Below, piece after piece: positions 12,373 to 20,824 of a stretch of 64,000 bases of DNA (position 1 is its first letter; the number at the start of each line of letters is the position of its first letter). The notes beneath the pieces were generated by a model, which saw only the letters and a list, made by a program, of their open reading frames with translations, had not been told where the DNA came from and ran no database searches. Source of the DNA: Phycisphaerales bacterium (lineage in GTDB: Bacteria; Planctomycetota; Phycisphaerae; Phycisphaerales; UBA1924); NCBI GenBank assembly GCA_029260395.1, contig JAJDDJ010000022.1:62001-126000 (forward strand), written 5' to 3'. The translations under genes were made by a program, and so were the position numbers.

Positions 12373-13368
12373 TCAGAACCCGGGTTGGATCCCGAGCCTT
12401 ACCAGCTCTTTGCGGGCAACATCGGCGGGTAGCGGGATGAACCCGTCTTTGTACACAGCTTCCTGGCCCTGTCGGCTGAAGATCAACCGGGCGAACTCCC
12501 GGCGTAGCGGGTCGAGCGCGGCGTTGGGGTTCTTGTTGATGTACAGCAGCAGGTACCGAGCGATCGGATAATCGCCCGCCAGGGCGGAGGCCGCGTCGGG
12601 CATCACGGGCTCGGAGTAATCATCCAGCGCGATCGGCACGACCTTCACGTTGGAGATCATCTTGCCCAGGCCTGAGTAGCCCATGCCAAAGCGGTCTTCG
12701 CCTACCGCGTTGACCACACCCGCCGAGCCAGCCTGCTCCTTGACGGTGTCTTTGAAGTCGATGTTGTCCATCGCCACGCTCTTGAAGAAGCCGTAGGTGC
12801 CCGACACGCTGTTGCGGCCGTAGAGCGCTACGGGCACGCGGGCGTAATCGGGGTGCTTGACGCCGAGATCGCCCCATGTCAGGTCCGGCGCGTCAACGCT
12901 GAAGACCTCGCGGAGCTGCTCGAGCGTCAGGTACTCCACCGGATTGTCCTTGTGGACGAACACCGCGATGCAGTCGATGCCCGTGCGCATCTCGTGGGGC
13001 TTCCAGCCGAATGCGGCCTCGAACTCGGCGATCTCGCCTTCCTTCATCGGTCGGCTCATCTGCCCGAACTGGGCCTGGCCCTCGATCAGCGCCGGCGGGG
13101 CGGTCGAAGAGCCCTTGCCCTCCACGCCGAAGGAAACGCCCCGGTAGAAGGTGCCGAATTCCTCGCCCCACAACGCCACGATGTTGTTCATCGTTTCGGA
13201 GCCAGCGCTCCGTAGCGAGCCCGACACACCCGTGACGGCCTTGTACTCGGGCAGCGCGGAGTCCACCGCGGCCTCAGGGTCGGCGTTGACCTCCAGTTCG
13301 GGGTCCGCGTGCAGCGGCCCCGCCAGACCAATCAGCGTGCAAAGAGCGGTCGCAAAGAGCTTGCTCAT
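12373..13368 (-). CDS. pstS: Phosphate-binding protein PstS family
   Basis: A 331-residue exported substrate-binding protein: signal peptide with likely cleavage after L-H-A near residue 21, then a type II periplasmic-binding fold. Phosphate-contact motifs typical of PstS are visible: G-S-E-T-M-N-N near the start of the mature chain, G-K-G-S-S-T-A-P-P, and R-N-S-V-S-G-T-Y. It is the first gene of pstSCAB, 49 nt before pstC, and has a gggaaagaac stretch before its ATG. No phoU or phoBR is in the window. Confidence 0.93.
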   Translation of the reverse strand: MSKLFATALCTLIGLAGPLHADPELEVNADPEAAVDSALPEYKAVTGVSGSLRSAGSETMNNIVALWGEEFGTFYRGVSFGVEGKGSSTAPPALIEGQAQFGQMSRPMKEGEIAEFEAAFGWKPHEMRTGIDCIAVFVHKDNPVEYLTLEQLREVFSVDAPDLTWGDLGVKHPDYARVPVALYGRNSVSGTYGFFKSVAMDNIDFKDTVKEQAGSAGVVNAVGEDRFGMGYSGLGKMISNVKVVPIALDDYSEPVMPDAASALAGDYPIARYLLLYINKNPNAALDPLRREFARLIFSRQGQEAVYKDGFIPLPADVARKELVRLGIQPGF

Positions 13369-13537
13369 GTTCTTTCCCGGGCCCTGCCCGGCTCCCTCAG
13401 CGAGTTCAATCTCGGCTCAGCGGGCACCTCGGCCCGCACGCAGGGATCGTAGGAAGCCGCACACCATTCTTGTTCCCTTGGCCCGCCAGAAGACCCGTCA
13501 GCGACCACCCAGAGGCCCCCCTGTCGATAATCCAGGG

Positions 13538-14179
13538 TCACTCGGAGGGCGGTGTCCAGGGCTCAACACCATCGCGTAACTCGTTGTCTTGCAAGAGCTC
13601 ACGCACCTTCAAACGCACTTTCTCGTCATCGGGCTTCGTGCGGGGGCCAAACCGAGCCACGACCTCGCCCCGGCGGTTGAGTAAATACTTCGTGAAGTTC
13701 CACTTGGGGTCCCCGCCGAGGGGTTCGGCCTGTGCTGAGAGGTCAGAAAACAGCTCAGCTCGGTCCTCGCCCTTGACGCTGACCTTGGCCATCATCGGGA
13801 ACTCCACGCCGTAGGTTGTGCTGCAGAACTCCGCGATGTCACCGTTGGTGCCCGGCTCTTGGCCCATGAAGTTGTTTGCTGGGAACCCGATGACCACGAA
13901 CCCCTGCTCGTAGAACTCGTCGTGCAAGGCCTGAAGCTGCTCGTACTGGGGCGTCAGGCCGCACTTGCTCGCCACGTTGACGATCATCACGACCCGTCCC
14001 TCAAAGCTACGCAGATCGATTTCCTTGTCGTCGATGTCCTTGACGATGTGGTCGAGCACGTATGGGTCCGCTGGCTCGGGGTCGGGGTCATTCCCTCCAT
14101 TGGCCGAGCGGGCGAAGACAACCCCGGCCAGCAACAGCACCCCAGCCACACCGACCGTTATCCAAATCGTCGAGTTCAT
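13538..14179 (-). CDS. Membrane-anchored glutathione peroxidase family protein
   Basis: 213 residues: an N-terminal membrane segment (about 5-23), a short acidic linker, then the GPx fold. The peroxidatic residue is Cys73 in N-V-A-S-K-C-G-L-T-P-Q-Y (cysteine, not selenocysteine); the Gln and Trp of the catalytic triad lie in F-P-A-N-N-F-M-G-Q-E-P-G and W-N-F-T-K-Y-L. Such Cys-GPx enzymes usually reduce hydroperoxides with thioredoxin. The anchor probably places it outside the cytoplasmic membrane. RBS gaggagg precedes the ATG; a possible minus-strand -10 (TACGAT) lies at 14228-14233. Confidence 0.92.
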   Translation of the reverse strand: MNSTIWITVGVAGVLLLAGVVFARSANGGNDPDPEPADPYVLDHIVKDIDDKEIDLRSFEGRVVMIVNVASKCGLTPQYEQLQALHDEFYEQGFVVIGFPANNFMGQEPGTNGDIAEFCSTTYGVEFPMMAKVSVKGEDRAELFSDLSAQAEPLGGDPKWNFTKYLLNRRGEVVARFGPRTKPDDEKVRLKVRELLQDNELRDGVEPWTPPSE

Positions 14180-14284
14180 CCGAATGCCTCCTCAGCGGGT
14201 GCGTGCGAGTCCATGTTCAACGCCCCGATCGTACCGGGTTCGGGGCGTGGCCTTCGGCGGATTCGACCTAGAGTCTCCAGACCC

Positions 14285-15094
14285 ATGCTCCACCTCAGCC
14301 GAACAGTACGGTTCGTTGTCAACCCGCCGGGGCTGAATCAGCCCGGGACCAACGGCTACGGCGGGGCCCCGCCGCTACGCCATCTTGCCCCCTACCACGA
14401 GATGACCGTCGTTTGCTCGGGCACGATCGACCCTGTGATCGGGTACCTCATCAACATTAAGGCCATCGATGAGGCGGTGCGTGAGGTCGCCCTGCCGCGC
14501 ATCACGTCCGCCGTTTGGGCATCTGCCAACGACCAGGCCGCGAGCGACCCTGTATGGGTACTGAGCGACCTGCTTGAATCGATCGGCCGATCGCTTGATG
14601 TCGATCTTGTCACTCTCCGCTGGCACGTCACCCCGTTTGCGAGCTACGAAATGACCGCCAACACAGCCCACCGCGTCACGCTTCGCGCCAAGTTCGACTT
14701 CTCGGCTTCCCACCGTCTGTTCGTTCGCGAGTGGAGCGACGAGCAGAACCGAGCGAAGTTCGGCAAATGCGCCCACCCCAGCGGCCACGGGCACAACTAC
14801 GAGGTTGAGCCCAGCATCGCCGTGCCCACCGAGCAGCCCATCCACGAGGCATCTGAGCTAATCGAAGAGCTGGTCAAGGAGACCATCATCGACCGCTTCG
14901 ACCACAAACATCTGAACCTTGACACCGTCGAGTTCGGCGAAGGCGGCATCAACTCCACCGTCGAGAACATCGCCCGCGTGTGCTTCGAGTTGCTCGAGCC
15001 AGCGCTCACACGCGACATGCCCGCCGCCAAACTGCAAGCGGTTACGGTCTGGGAGACGCCCCGGACCTCGGCGAGCTACTCCGCAGAATCCTGA
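14285..15094 (+). CDS. Duplicated 6-pyruvoyl-tetrahydropterin synthase/QueD-like protein
   Basis: 269 residues with two PTPS-like units. The C-terminal unit (about 135-269) is canonical: Zn ligands in F-S-A-S-H-R-L and H-G-H-N-Y, catalytic Cys in G-K-C-A-H, Asp-His in F-D-H-K-H-L-N, and the substrate Glu in W-E-T-P. The N-terminal unit keeps the fold pattern (S-G-T-I-D-P-V-I-G-Y-L-I-N-I-K) but lacks the three histidines, so it is probably structural or binds another ligand. The reaction could be in queuosine (QueD) or pterin synthesis. Its 3' end overlaps the convergent gene by 19 nt. Confidence 0.85.
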   Translation: MLHLSRTVRFVVNPPGLNQPGTNGYGGAPPLRHLAPYHEMTVVCSGTIDPVIGYLINIKAIDEAVREVALPRITSAVWASANDQAASDPVWVLSDLLESIGRSLDVDLVTLRWHVTPFASYEMTANTAHRVTLRAKFDFSASHRLFVREWSDEQNRAKFGKCAHPSGHGHNYEVEPSIAVPTEQPIHEASELIEELVKETIIDRFDHKHLNLDTVEFGEGGINSTVENIARVCFELLEPALTRDMPAAKLQAVTVWETPRTSASYSAES

Positions 15095-16227
15095 TCAGCT
15101 AGCCCCAGTTCGCCGCGTTGCAGTTCGATGGTCAGCCATGAGCCCGATGCGTCCTCGGCCACGTGCCAACGCAGAGCGTGCTGTGCAGAGACCTCGACCG
15201 AGCCACTCAGTTCATCGGCCGTTGCCGAATCGCCGAGCCTGGCTCCAAGCCCGTTCATGTCGGCCGCGACCGATCGGCCGCCTCGCTCGCGGGCCAGCGG
15301 GATCCGCACGCTGACGCGGTCGCCGCTTCCACTGATCAACGCCTTTTCACCGAGCACAGCGCTCAGGCGGGTCACTCGGTCACGCACCGAAGAAGCCCAC
15401 CGGATGGCGCTGCGATCGAACGCCTCGTACGGGTCGCGGCCCGCCATCGCCGAGCCCACGCAGCGGGCAATGACGAGGCGAACGTCCAGAGGCAATGCAG
15501 CGGTCCACGCCGAACCTGCAGGCGTGAGCGTCGCCGACTCGACCGGTCCGATCGCCGTGGTGAGCCGACGCGTGTGCACCATGTCCATCGGTTCGCTGCG
15601 CGAAGACCACGTAAGGTCCACTTCAAGGATCATCGGCAGAGGCGCGGGCCTCGGCTGGGCGCGCACGTGCAGCATCAGGTCGCGCGCGTTGGCCAGCTTC
15701 CAGTACTGCAGGGCCCGGCCGACCGAGCCCCACCCCGACCGCTGCGGGTCCGCCGAACGCATCGTATTGAAGTCGAACATGAGCTCCGCGAGCACGAGCC
15801 GCTCGCCATCGGGCATGGCCAGCGCCGCTCGATGCAACGGCGCACGCACGTGCGCCACGCCGCCCGGGCCGTCAGACCTTGGCGATGCCGCCATTTGCAA
15901 CGACCATACCGCTTCAGCATCGATGACCGCGCTGAGCCGGCCGATCGTCGGCACACGCTCGGGCGGTTCGACCAGTTCAAGCGAGAGCCACCATTGCAGC
16001 GTGTCGACCACAGGTGCCAGCCATGCAGCCTCGGCTTCGGTCTGCTGGTCGTCTTGTGCTGGCCAATCCCACGCCAGCTCAACGGCGGCCCGCCCCTGTA
16101 GCTGGTCCTGCGCGGAAGTGGGCACCGCCCATAGCACGAGCCACGCAAGCACGGCGATCGCAGCGGCCCATCGGGCTCTGACGCTACCATCCGTGCTGGT
16201 GAACAAGCCTGATCGCATCCTGATCAT
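15076..16227 (-). CDS. Hypothetical secreted protein
   Basis: About 383 residues with an N-terminal export signal (hydrophobic segment A-A-A-I-A-V-L-A-W-L-V-L-W-A-V ending P-T-S-A, likely cleaved before Q-D-Q). The mature part is Ala/Arg/Trp-rich with no domain I can name. ATGs at 16227 and 16218 are both possible; either makes its 5' end overlap the divergent glycosyltransferase start by about 20-30 nt. Its 3' end overlaps the PTPS-like gene. Codon use looks like its neighbours. Function unknown. Confidence 0.65.
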   Translation of the reverse strand: MIRMRSGLFTSTDGSVRARWAAAIAVLAWLVLWAVPTSAQDQLQGRAAVELAWDWPAQDDQQTEAEAAWLAPVVDTLQWWLSLELVEPPERVPTIGRLSAVIDAEAVWSLQMAASPRSDGPGGVAHVRAPLHRAALAMPDGERLVLAELMFDFNTMRSADPQRSGWGSVGRALQYWKLANARDLMLHVRAQPRPAPLPMILEVDLTWSSRSEPMDMVHTRRLTTAIGPVESATLTPAGSAWTAALPLDVRLVIARCVGSAMAGRDPYEAFDRSAIRWASSVRDRVTRLSAVLGEKALISGSGDRVSVRIPLARERGGRSVAADMNGLGARLGDSATADELSGSVEVSAQHALRWHVAEDASGSWLTIELQRGELGLADQDSAE

Positions 16228-17236
16228 CCGGCCCAGTGCTTTGGGCGATGTATGCCGCAGCGTACCGCTGCTCGTGAGCCTACGCAGAGCCTATCCCGAA
16301 TCCGAGATCGACTGGCTGGTACAGGATTCGTTCATCGGTGCCATCGCGGCCCATCCCGATCTGACCTCAGCGGTGCCATTCGCTCGCAAGCAGCTCGGTC
16401 GGGACCTTCGAGCTGCCCGCAGCGGCTCTCTCGTTTCACTGGTGCGTGACCTGCGACGCCGGCGGTACGACATCGTCATCGACGCGCAGGGGCTCGCCCG
16501 CTCGGGCCTGCTATCGGCGCTGAGCGGTGCCCCGATCCGCGTAGGCCACGCAGACGCACGCGAGCTCGGCTGGCTGCCGCTCACGCACAAGGTGCGCTCC
16601 GATCAGACCCACACCGTTGACCGGATGCTCGACTTGCTGAGGCCGCTCGATGCCGAACCCATCCCCGATCTGCGGCTGCACTGCGCCGATTCGGATCGCC
16701 GGTTTGCGGAGCAACTGGTCGGCACCACCCAACCCGTCGTGCTCGCGCCCACAAGCCGGTGGCCCGCCAAGCGGTGGCCCGCCGAGCGATGGGCGCAGCT
16801 CGCCGACAGGCTGAGGCGCGAGGCCATCGGACCGCTCGTCGTGGTTGGTGGACCGGGGGAACAGCCGCAGTGCGAAACGCTGCTCGAGCGCGCCGCTCAG
16901 CACGACGGAACCATCGACCTCGTGGGCGCGACGTCCGTGGGACAGCTGATGGCGGTCATCGAACGCTCGCGTTTGGTCATCGCCAACGACTCGGCGGCGC
17001 TGCACATGGCCGTCGGGTTTGACCGACCGCTCGTTGGACTCTTCGGCCCGACGGACCTCTCCCGCGTTGGGCCATATGGCCGCGACACCGACGTGATTCA
17101 GCACATCGACACCGATCAGGTGTTTGACCACAAGAACGAGGCCAACGCAGCGCTGATGGATCGCATCGGCGTGGACGAAGTGTTCTCAGCAGCGATGCGT
17201 CGGCTCAGCCGTGCGTCCGCTCGAACTCACGCATGA
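16199..17236 (+). CDS. Glycosyltransferase family 9 (heptosyltransferase-like)
   Basis: 345 residues in the GT-B heptosyltransferase fold. The N-terminus has the family opening I-L-I-I-R-P-S-A-L-G-D-V; the C-terminal nucleotide-sugar domain has A-P-T-S-R-W-P-A-K-R-W-P and A-N-D-S-A-A-L-H-M-A followed by L-F-G-P-T. GT9 enzymes add heptose or related sugars to the lipopolysaccharide core on the cytoplasmic face of the inner membrane. Start GTG at 16199 (16193 also possible); a TACCAT hexamer 8 nt upstream could drive a leaderless transcript. Its 3' end overlaps serC by 32 nt. Confidence 0.9.
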   Translation: MNKPDRILIIRPSALGDVCRSVPLLVSLRRAYPESEIDWLVQDSFIGAIAAHPDLTSAVPFARKQLGRDLRAARSGSLVSLVRDLRRRRYDIVIDAQGLARSGLLSALSGAPIRVGHADARELGWLPLTHKVRSDQTHTVDRMLDLLRPLDAEPIPDLRLHCADSDRRFAEQLVGTTQPVVLAPTSRWPAKRWPAERWAQLADRLRREAIGPLVVVGGPGEQPQCETLLERAAQHDGTIDLVGATSVGQLMAVIERSRLVIANDSAALHMAVGFDRPLVGLFGPTDLSRVGPYGRDTDVIQHIDTDQVFDHKNEANAALMDRIGVDEVFSAAMRRLSRASARTHA

Positions 17237-18308
17237 ATGAGGCCATCGCCTCGCACCCCTCGACCGGGAACGCGTTGTAGATGCTGGCCCGCACGCCGCC
17301 CAGCGTCCTGTAGCCCTTGAGCGTCGACATGCCTTCTTTGCCCGCCAGCTCGCAGAACTTGCCGTCGAGTTCGGCGTTCGGTGTCTTGAACGTGAGGTTC
17401 ATGAGCGACCGCGATTCGGGCTGGGCGTGGCCCGTGTAGAACGAGGAGCCATCGATCACGTCGTAGATCAGCTTGGCCTTGGCCTTGTTCCGTTGGGCGA
17501 TCGGCTCGAGGCCGCCCTGGTCAAGAATCCACTGGAACACCAAGCCGACCGCATAGATCGGGAACACCGGCGGCGTGTTGGGCCGGCTCTCCTTGTCCGC
17601 GAACACCTTGTAGCTCAGCATCGCGGGCAGCTTGCGGCCCGAGGCCTCCAGCAGGTCCTTTCGCACGATCACCAGAGTGGTGCCCGCCGGGCCGATGTTC
17701 TTCTGCGCGCCCGCGTACAACAGCCCGTACTTGTTGATGTCTATGGGCTCAGAGAAGATGTCGCTCGATGCGTCGCAGACCAGCGGCACGCCCTCGGGAG
17801 CTTCGGGAACGTAGTGGTACTGCGTGCCCATGATCGTGTTGTTCGACGTGTAATGGAAGTACGCGGCCTTGGGATCCAGCTTGAGCTGGTCCTGCGTCGG
17901 CACGCGGTCGTAGCCCGTTTCCTTGCTCGTGTACGAGGTGCGAGCCGTCCCGAAATGCTCGCAGGTCTTGACCGAGTCCGCCGCCCACTTGCCGGTGACG
18001 GCGTAATCCGCTGAGCCGCCCTCGGGCATCAGATTCATCGGAATCAGGTGGTTCTGGCTCGTCGCCCCGCCCGTCATGAACAGCACCGCGTAGTCGTCGC
18101 CGATGTTGGCGATACGCCGGCAGCGGTCCTCGGCTTCCTCAAGCACCGCATCAAACAGCTTGCCTCGGTGCGAGTGCTCCAGAATCCCGGTGCCGGTGCC
18201 ACGGATGTCCCACACGTCTTCCTGGATCTGGCGAAGCACCGTTTCGGGCAATACGCCGGGACCAGCAGAGAAGTTGAAGACGCGGTCTGTTTTCGTAGCG
18301 GTCGCCAT
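17205..18308 (-). CDS. serC: Phosphoserine aminotransferase
   Basis: 367-residue PLP enzyme (class V aminotransferase) converting 3-phosphohydroxypyruvate plus glutamate to phosphoserine. Family text is clear: F-N-F-S-A-G-P-G at the start, the PLP-lysine in Y-A-G-A-Q-K-N-I-G-P-A-G, and a C-terminal G-Y-R-T-L-G-G-V-R-A-S-I-Y-N-A. The ATG at 18308 is chosen because gaggagctccca sits right before it; an upstream in-frame ATG at 18332 lacks this. It follows serA on the same strand with 52 nt between, so the pair forms a serine biosynthesis unit. Confidence 0.95.
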   Translation of the reverse strand: MATATKTDRVFNFSAGPGVLPETVLRQIQEDVWDIRGTGTGILEHSHRGKLFDAVLEEAEDRCRRIANIGDDYAVLFMTGGATSQNHLIPMNLMPEGGSADYAVTGKWAADSVKTCEHFGTARTSYTSKETGYDRVPTQDQLKLDPKAAYFHYTSNNTIMGTQYHYVPEAPEGVPLVCDASSDIFSEPIDINKYGLLYAGAQKNIGPAGTTLVIVRKDLLEASGRKLPAMLSYKVFADKESRPNTPPVFPIYAVGLVFQWILDQGGLEPIAQRNKAKAKLIYDVIDGSSFYTGHAQPESRSLMNLTFKTPNAELDGKFCELAGKEGMSTLKGYRTLGGVRASIYNAFPVEGCEAMASFMREFERTHG

Positions 18309-18360
18309 TGGGAGCTCCTCAAGCTGGCTCATAGGCCAGACGAATCATCGATCTTCGCGG

Positions 18361-19383
18361 TCATCGACTCTTTGCGCCAGACCCGCTGGCGCGGGTCCTG
18401 AGCGAAGCCTCATTCACGCAGTTTACCAGTTCACCGTGCTCTGCAAACGCCCGGATGATACGCACGGTCTCCTCCCCGACGGCTTCCTGAGCCTGCGCCG
18501 TCGAAGCCCCGTTGTGGTGCGTCCCGTAGACCCCAGCGAGCGAGCACGTCTCGGAGCTGAACGGGCCGGTAGAGGCCGACGGCTGGTTTTCATGGACATC
18601 TAGCCCGCACCGCACGCCCCGCGAGAGCACCGCTCCACGCAGGGCCGCCTCATCGACCACGCCAGCGCGAGCCGTATTCACGAAAATCGCACCCGGCTTG
18701 AGAGCAGCAAAGAACTCGCCATCGCACAGCTGCGTGGTCTCTGGCACGAGCGCCACGTGCACGCTCACCGCGTCGCAGCCGGAGGCCATCTTGAGCAGGG
18801 CTGCGCGGTTTCGCCCGCCAAAGCCGACGCCTTTGGCGGCGCACCACGTCTCGTCGAGATTCCGCGACCACGCGACGACATTCATGTCAAACGCTAGCGC
18901 GCGGTCGATCACCAACTTACCGATGGACCCGACCCCAACCAGCCCGAGTGTTCGGCCCTTGAGCCCGCGACAAGTCGCGCCAAAGCCCTGCTTGTCCCAC
19001 TTGCCCGCTCGGAGTTTGGCCGCTTGGTCAGGCAAGCTGCGGTCGCACGCCAGCAGCAGTCCCATGGCCAGTTCCGCGACCGCCGCGGCGTTCATGCCAG
19101 GGCAGTTCGCCACCGCCACCCCGCAAGCACTCGCCGCGCTGCAATCAACGTTATCGATTCCCGCACCGGCCCGAACGATCAGCCCGAGCCGGGCGCTCGC
19201 CCTAATCGCAGCCTCGGGCACCTTGGTGGACCGGACCACAAGCACCTCGGGACTGTGCTCGGCCACCGCGTCGATCAGCGTCTGATCCTGGAGTTGTGGG
19301 TGTACTCGGACCGTGTGTCCGGCCTCGACCAGCACCTTTACCGTCGAGGGATCGAGCTTATCAGCCACCAAAATCTCTGCCAT
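18361..19383 (-). CDS. serA: D-3-phosphoglycerate dehydrogenase, short form
   Basis: 340-residue NAD-dependent D-2-hydroxyacid dehydrogenase. Rossmann motif G-L-V-G-V-G-S-I-G; catalytic Arg in N-T-A-R-A-G, Glu in D-V-H-E-N, His in G-T-H-H-N-G-A-S-T. The substrate is inferred from serC immediately downstream. It lacks the C-terminal ASB/ACT domains of long SerA forms, so serine feedback through an ACT domain is not expected. ATG 19383 follows gagggagcg; a minus-strand TACGAT/TATACG (19432-19439) is a plausible -10. Confidence 0.9.
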   Translation of the reverse strand: MAEILVADKLDPSTVKVLVEAGHTVRVHPQLQDQTLIDAVAEHSPEVLVVRSTKVPEAAIRASARLGLIVRAGAGIDNVDCSAASACGVAVANCPGMNAAAVAELAMGLLLACDRSLPDQAAKLRAGKWDKQGFGATCRGLKGRTLGLVGVGSIGKLVIDRALAFDMNVVAWSRNLDETWCAAKGVGFGGRNRAALLKMASGCDAVSVHVALVPETTQLCDGEFFAALKPGAIFVNTARAGVVDEAALRGAVLSRGVRCGLDVHENQPSASTGPFSSETCSLAGVYGTHHNGASTAQAQEAVGEETVRIIRAFAEHGELVNCVNEASLRTRASGSGAKSR

Positions 19384-19481
19384 CGGTATCGCTCCCTCGA
19401 ACGCGCCGCCATCGTCGATCAAGCCACCAACATCGTATAGCCTCGGTGGCTCTGCCGAGACTCTGATGCCGCTGGTGTTTA

Positions 19482-19508
19482 CAAAAAACCACCCGCTGTC
19501 GCGGGTGG
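19482..19508 (-). terminator. Rho-independent terminator after the 19546 pseudopilin gene
   Basis: An 8-bp perfect stem (ccacccgc at 19489-19496 with gcgggtgg at 19501-19508) around a 4-nt loop is followed, on the minus strand, by six T residues. It lies 37 nt after the stop of the minus-strand pseudopilin gene and so should separate it from serA. Confidence 0.85.
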
Positions 19509-19545
19509 CTGAGAGGGTCTCATGGGTTTGGCACGGGCCGAACGA

Positions 19546-20604
19546 TCAGTTCAAGCCGTAACCGACTGACTCACCGCCGTAGTCATTGCCTAGCAGGCCG
19601 CCACGCGTGGTCGAGTAGCGGTTCATGACCTCGTCCAGAGCGGGCGAGAAGCGACCGGTCACTGGCGGCTCCCACGGGTCGTCCTGGCGGTAGAAGGTGC
19701 GGAAGAACGGCACCGTCGGGCTATTGGGGTTCCATCCGAGGTTGGCATCGCCCGTGCGCTTAAGACCAGCCGAGCCGTCGAAGAACGACATCGTCACCTT
19801 GGCCTCATCAACGCCGTAGTACACACGCTGGCGGCCTTCATAGAACTGTTCGCCTGCGTTGTAGTAGACCTTCGAGGACGGGAACGCGACCTTATTCAGA
19901 TCGACATCACCGAACTTACCTGCACCGGGAACGAGGAATGTTCCGGCGGTAGTAGAAGGACGCACACGCCGTGACACAGCGTCGCCCGATCTCGAGTTCG
20001 GGTTCGTGCTTGCGTAGAAATCGTATGATGCGATGTTCGCGTAGTAAGACGAGGAGTAAGGCCAAGTGCGGTTCTGAGTTGCGGTGCCTGGGGTGCGCTG
20101 GAACGGGGCGTAGAGGTCTTCCTCATAGCCGCGCCAATCCTGCCATTGGAGACGGTACCGGTCGCCGGGGCTGACCGTGGTCTCGTTGGGCAGGTTGTCA
20201 CCCATGTAATCCACCATCACGAGGTGGCTGTAAAGCACGTGTGGAATCCAGCCCGTACGGAGCGGGAAGTCGTCCCGGCCAGCGCGACGGCGGATGATGT
20301 CAATCGCGAGCTTCGAGCCAGCCACAGCGGGGCTGTCGTTGGCACCAGGCACCAGGTCGTTGTATTGCGAGCCGCTTGCATCGGTCAGGTTCGCGATCGC
20401 GTCCCTGAAGTCCGCTGCGTAGCTCTGGTTGCCGATGGCAAACTGACGCAGGTTCGAGAGGTCCTTCACCTGCCAAGCAGCGAGCCGCGCTTTGCCCAGA
20501 GCGGGCAGCAGAATCCCGATGAGCAACGCGATGATCGCGATGACCACCAGCAACTCGATCAGTGTGAAAGCTCGCTTTGAGCGAGACGGAATCAATGCCA
20601 ACAT
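19546..20604 (-). CDS. Prepilin-type pseudopilin, stand-alone
   Basis: 352 residues beginning with a type IV prepilin signal: short basic leader S-R-S-K-R, then [19 protein letters not shown], with cleavage expected before the F-T-L-I-E stretch. The large C-terminal domain is aromatic- and Tyr-rich, as in planctomycete pseudopilins. A terminal F-F-D-G-S-A-G resembles the DG half of the H-X9-DG motif, but the histidine ten residues before is missing. RBS ggagggt precedes the ATG. It is monocistronic, with promoter 20654-20682 and terminator 19482-19508. Probably a surface or pseudopilus subunit; its role is unknown. Confidence 0.88.
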   Translation of the reverse strand: MLALIPSRSKRAFTLIELLVVIAIIALLIGILLPALGKARLAAWQVKDLSNLRQFAIGNQSYAADFRDAIANLTDASGSQYNDLVPGANDSPAVAGSKLAIDIIRRRAGRDDFPLRTGWIPHVLYSHLVMVDYMGDNLPNETTVSPGDRYRLQWQDWRGYEEDLYAPFQRTPGTATQNRTWPYSSSYYANIASYDFYASTNPNSRSGDAVSRRVRPSTTAGTFLVPGAGKFGDVDLNKVAFPSSKVYYNAGEQFYEGRQRVYYGVDEAKVTMSFFDGSAGLKRTGDANLGWNPNSPTVPFFRTFYRQDDPWEPPVTGRFSPALDEVMNRYSTTRGGLLGNDYGGESVGYGLN

Positions 20605-20653
20605 GGGTGTACCCTCCGCTTAGCTGCGTGCATCACAGCCTTGTGTGTGTTTC

Positions 20654-20682
20654 AGCGTACCATGGAGTGAGCAGCCTGTCGA
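20654..20682 (-). promoter_or_regulatory. Candidate sigma70-type promoter of the stand-alone pseudopilin
   Basis: On the minus strand TCGACA (20677-20682) and TACGCT (20654-20659) are separated by exactly 17 nt, and the -10 carries an upstream TGG (extended -10 TGgTACGCT). The ATG lies 49 nt downstream with a good ribosome-binding site. The -35 matches consensus at five of six positions; the -10 is weak. Confidence 0.45.
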
Positions 20683-20824
20683 GACCCTTTCTGCTAACAA
20701 CGGCTGATTCTCGGACTAGGCCAAGCACTTCGGGAAGCCGGACTTGATCGTCCGAAATCGTCCCTCGTGAGCCTTTTATCGCCGCTCCCAACCCGATATC
20801 GACAGGCTTGAGGACTCACCAACC

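Noticed and set aside
13520..13545. Pho-box-like ctgtcgataa near the pst operon
   Set aside because: Only one half-site resembles the consensus, no second repeat at 11-bp spacing, and it straddles the glutathione peroxidase 3' end.
13859..14284. N-terminal extension of the PTPS-like frame back to 13859
   Set aside because: This stretch overlaps the glutathione peroxidase gene on the other strand; the ATG at 14285 begins the conserved region.
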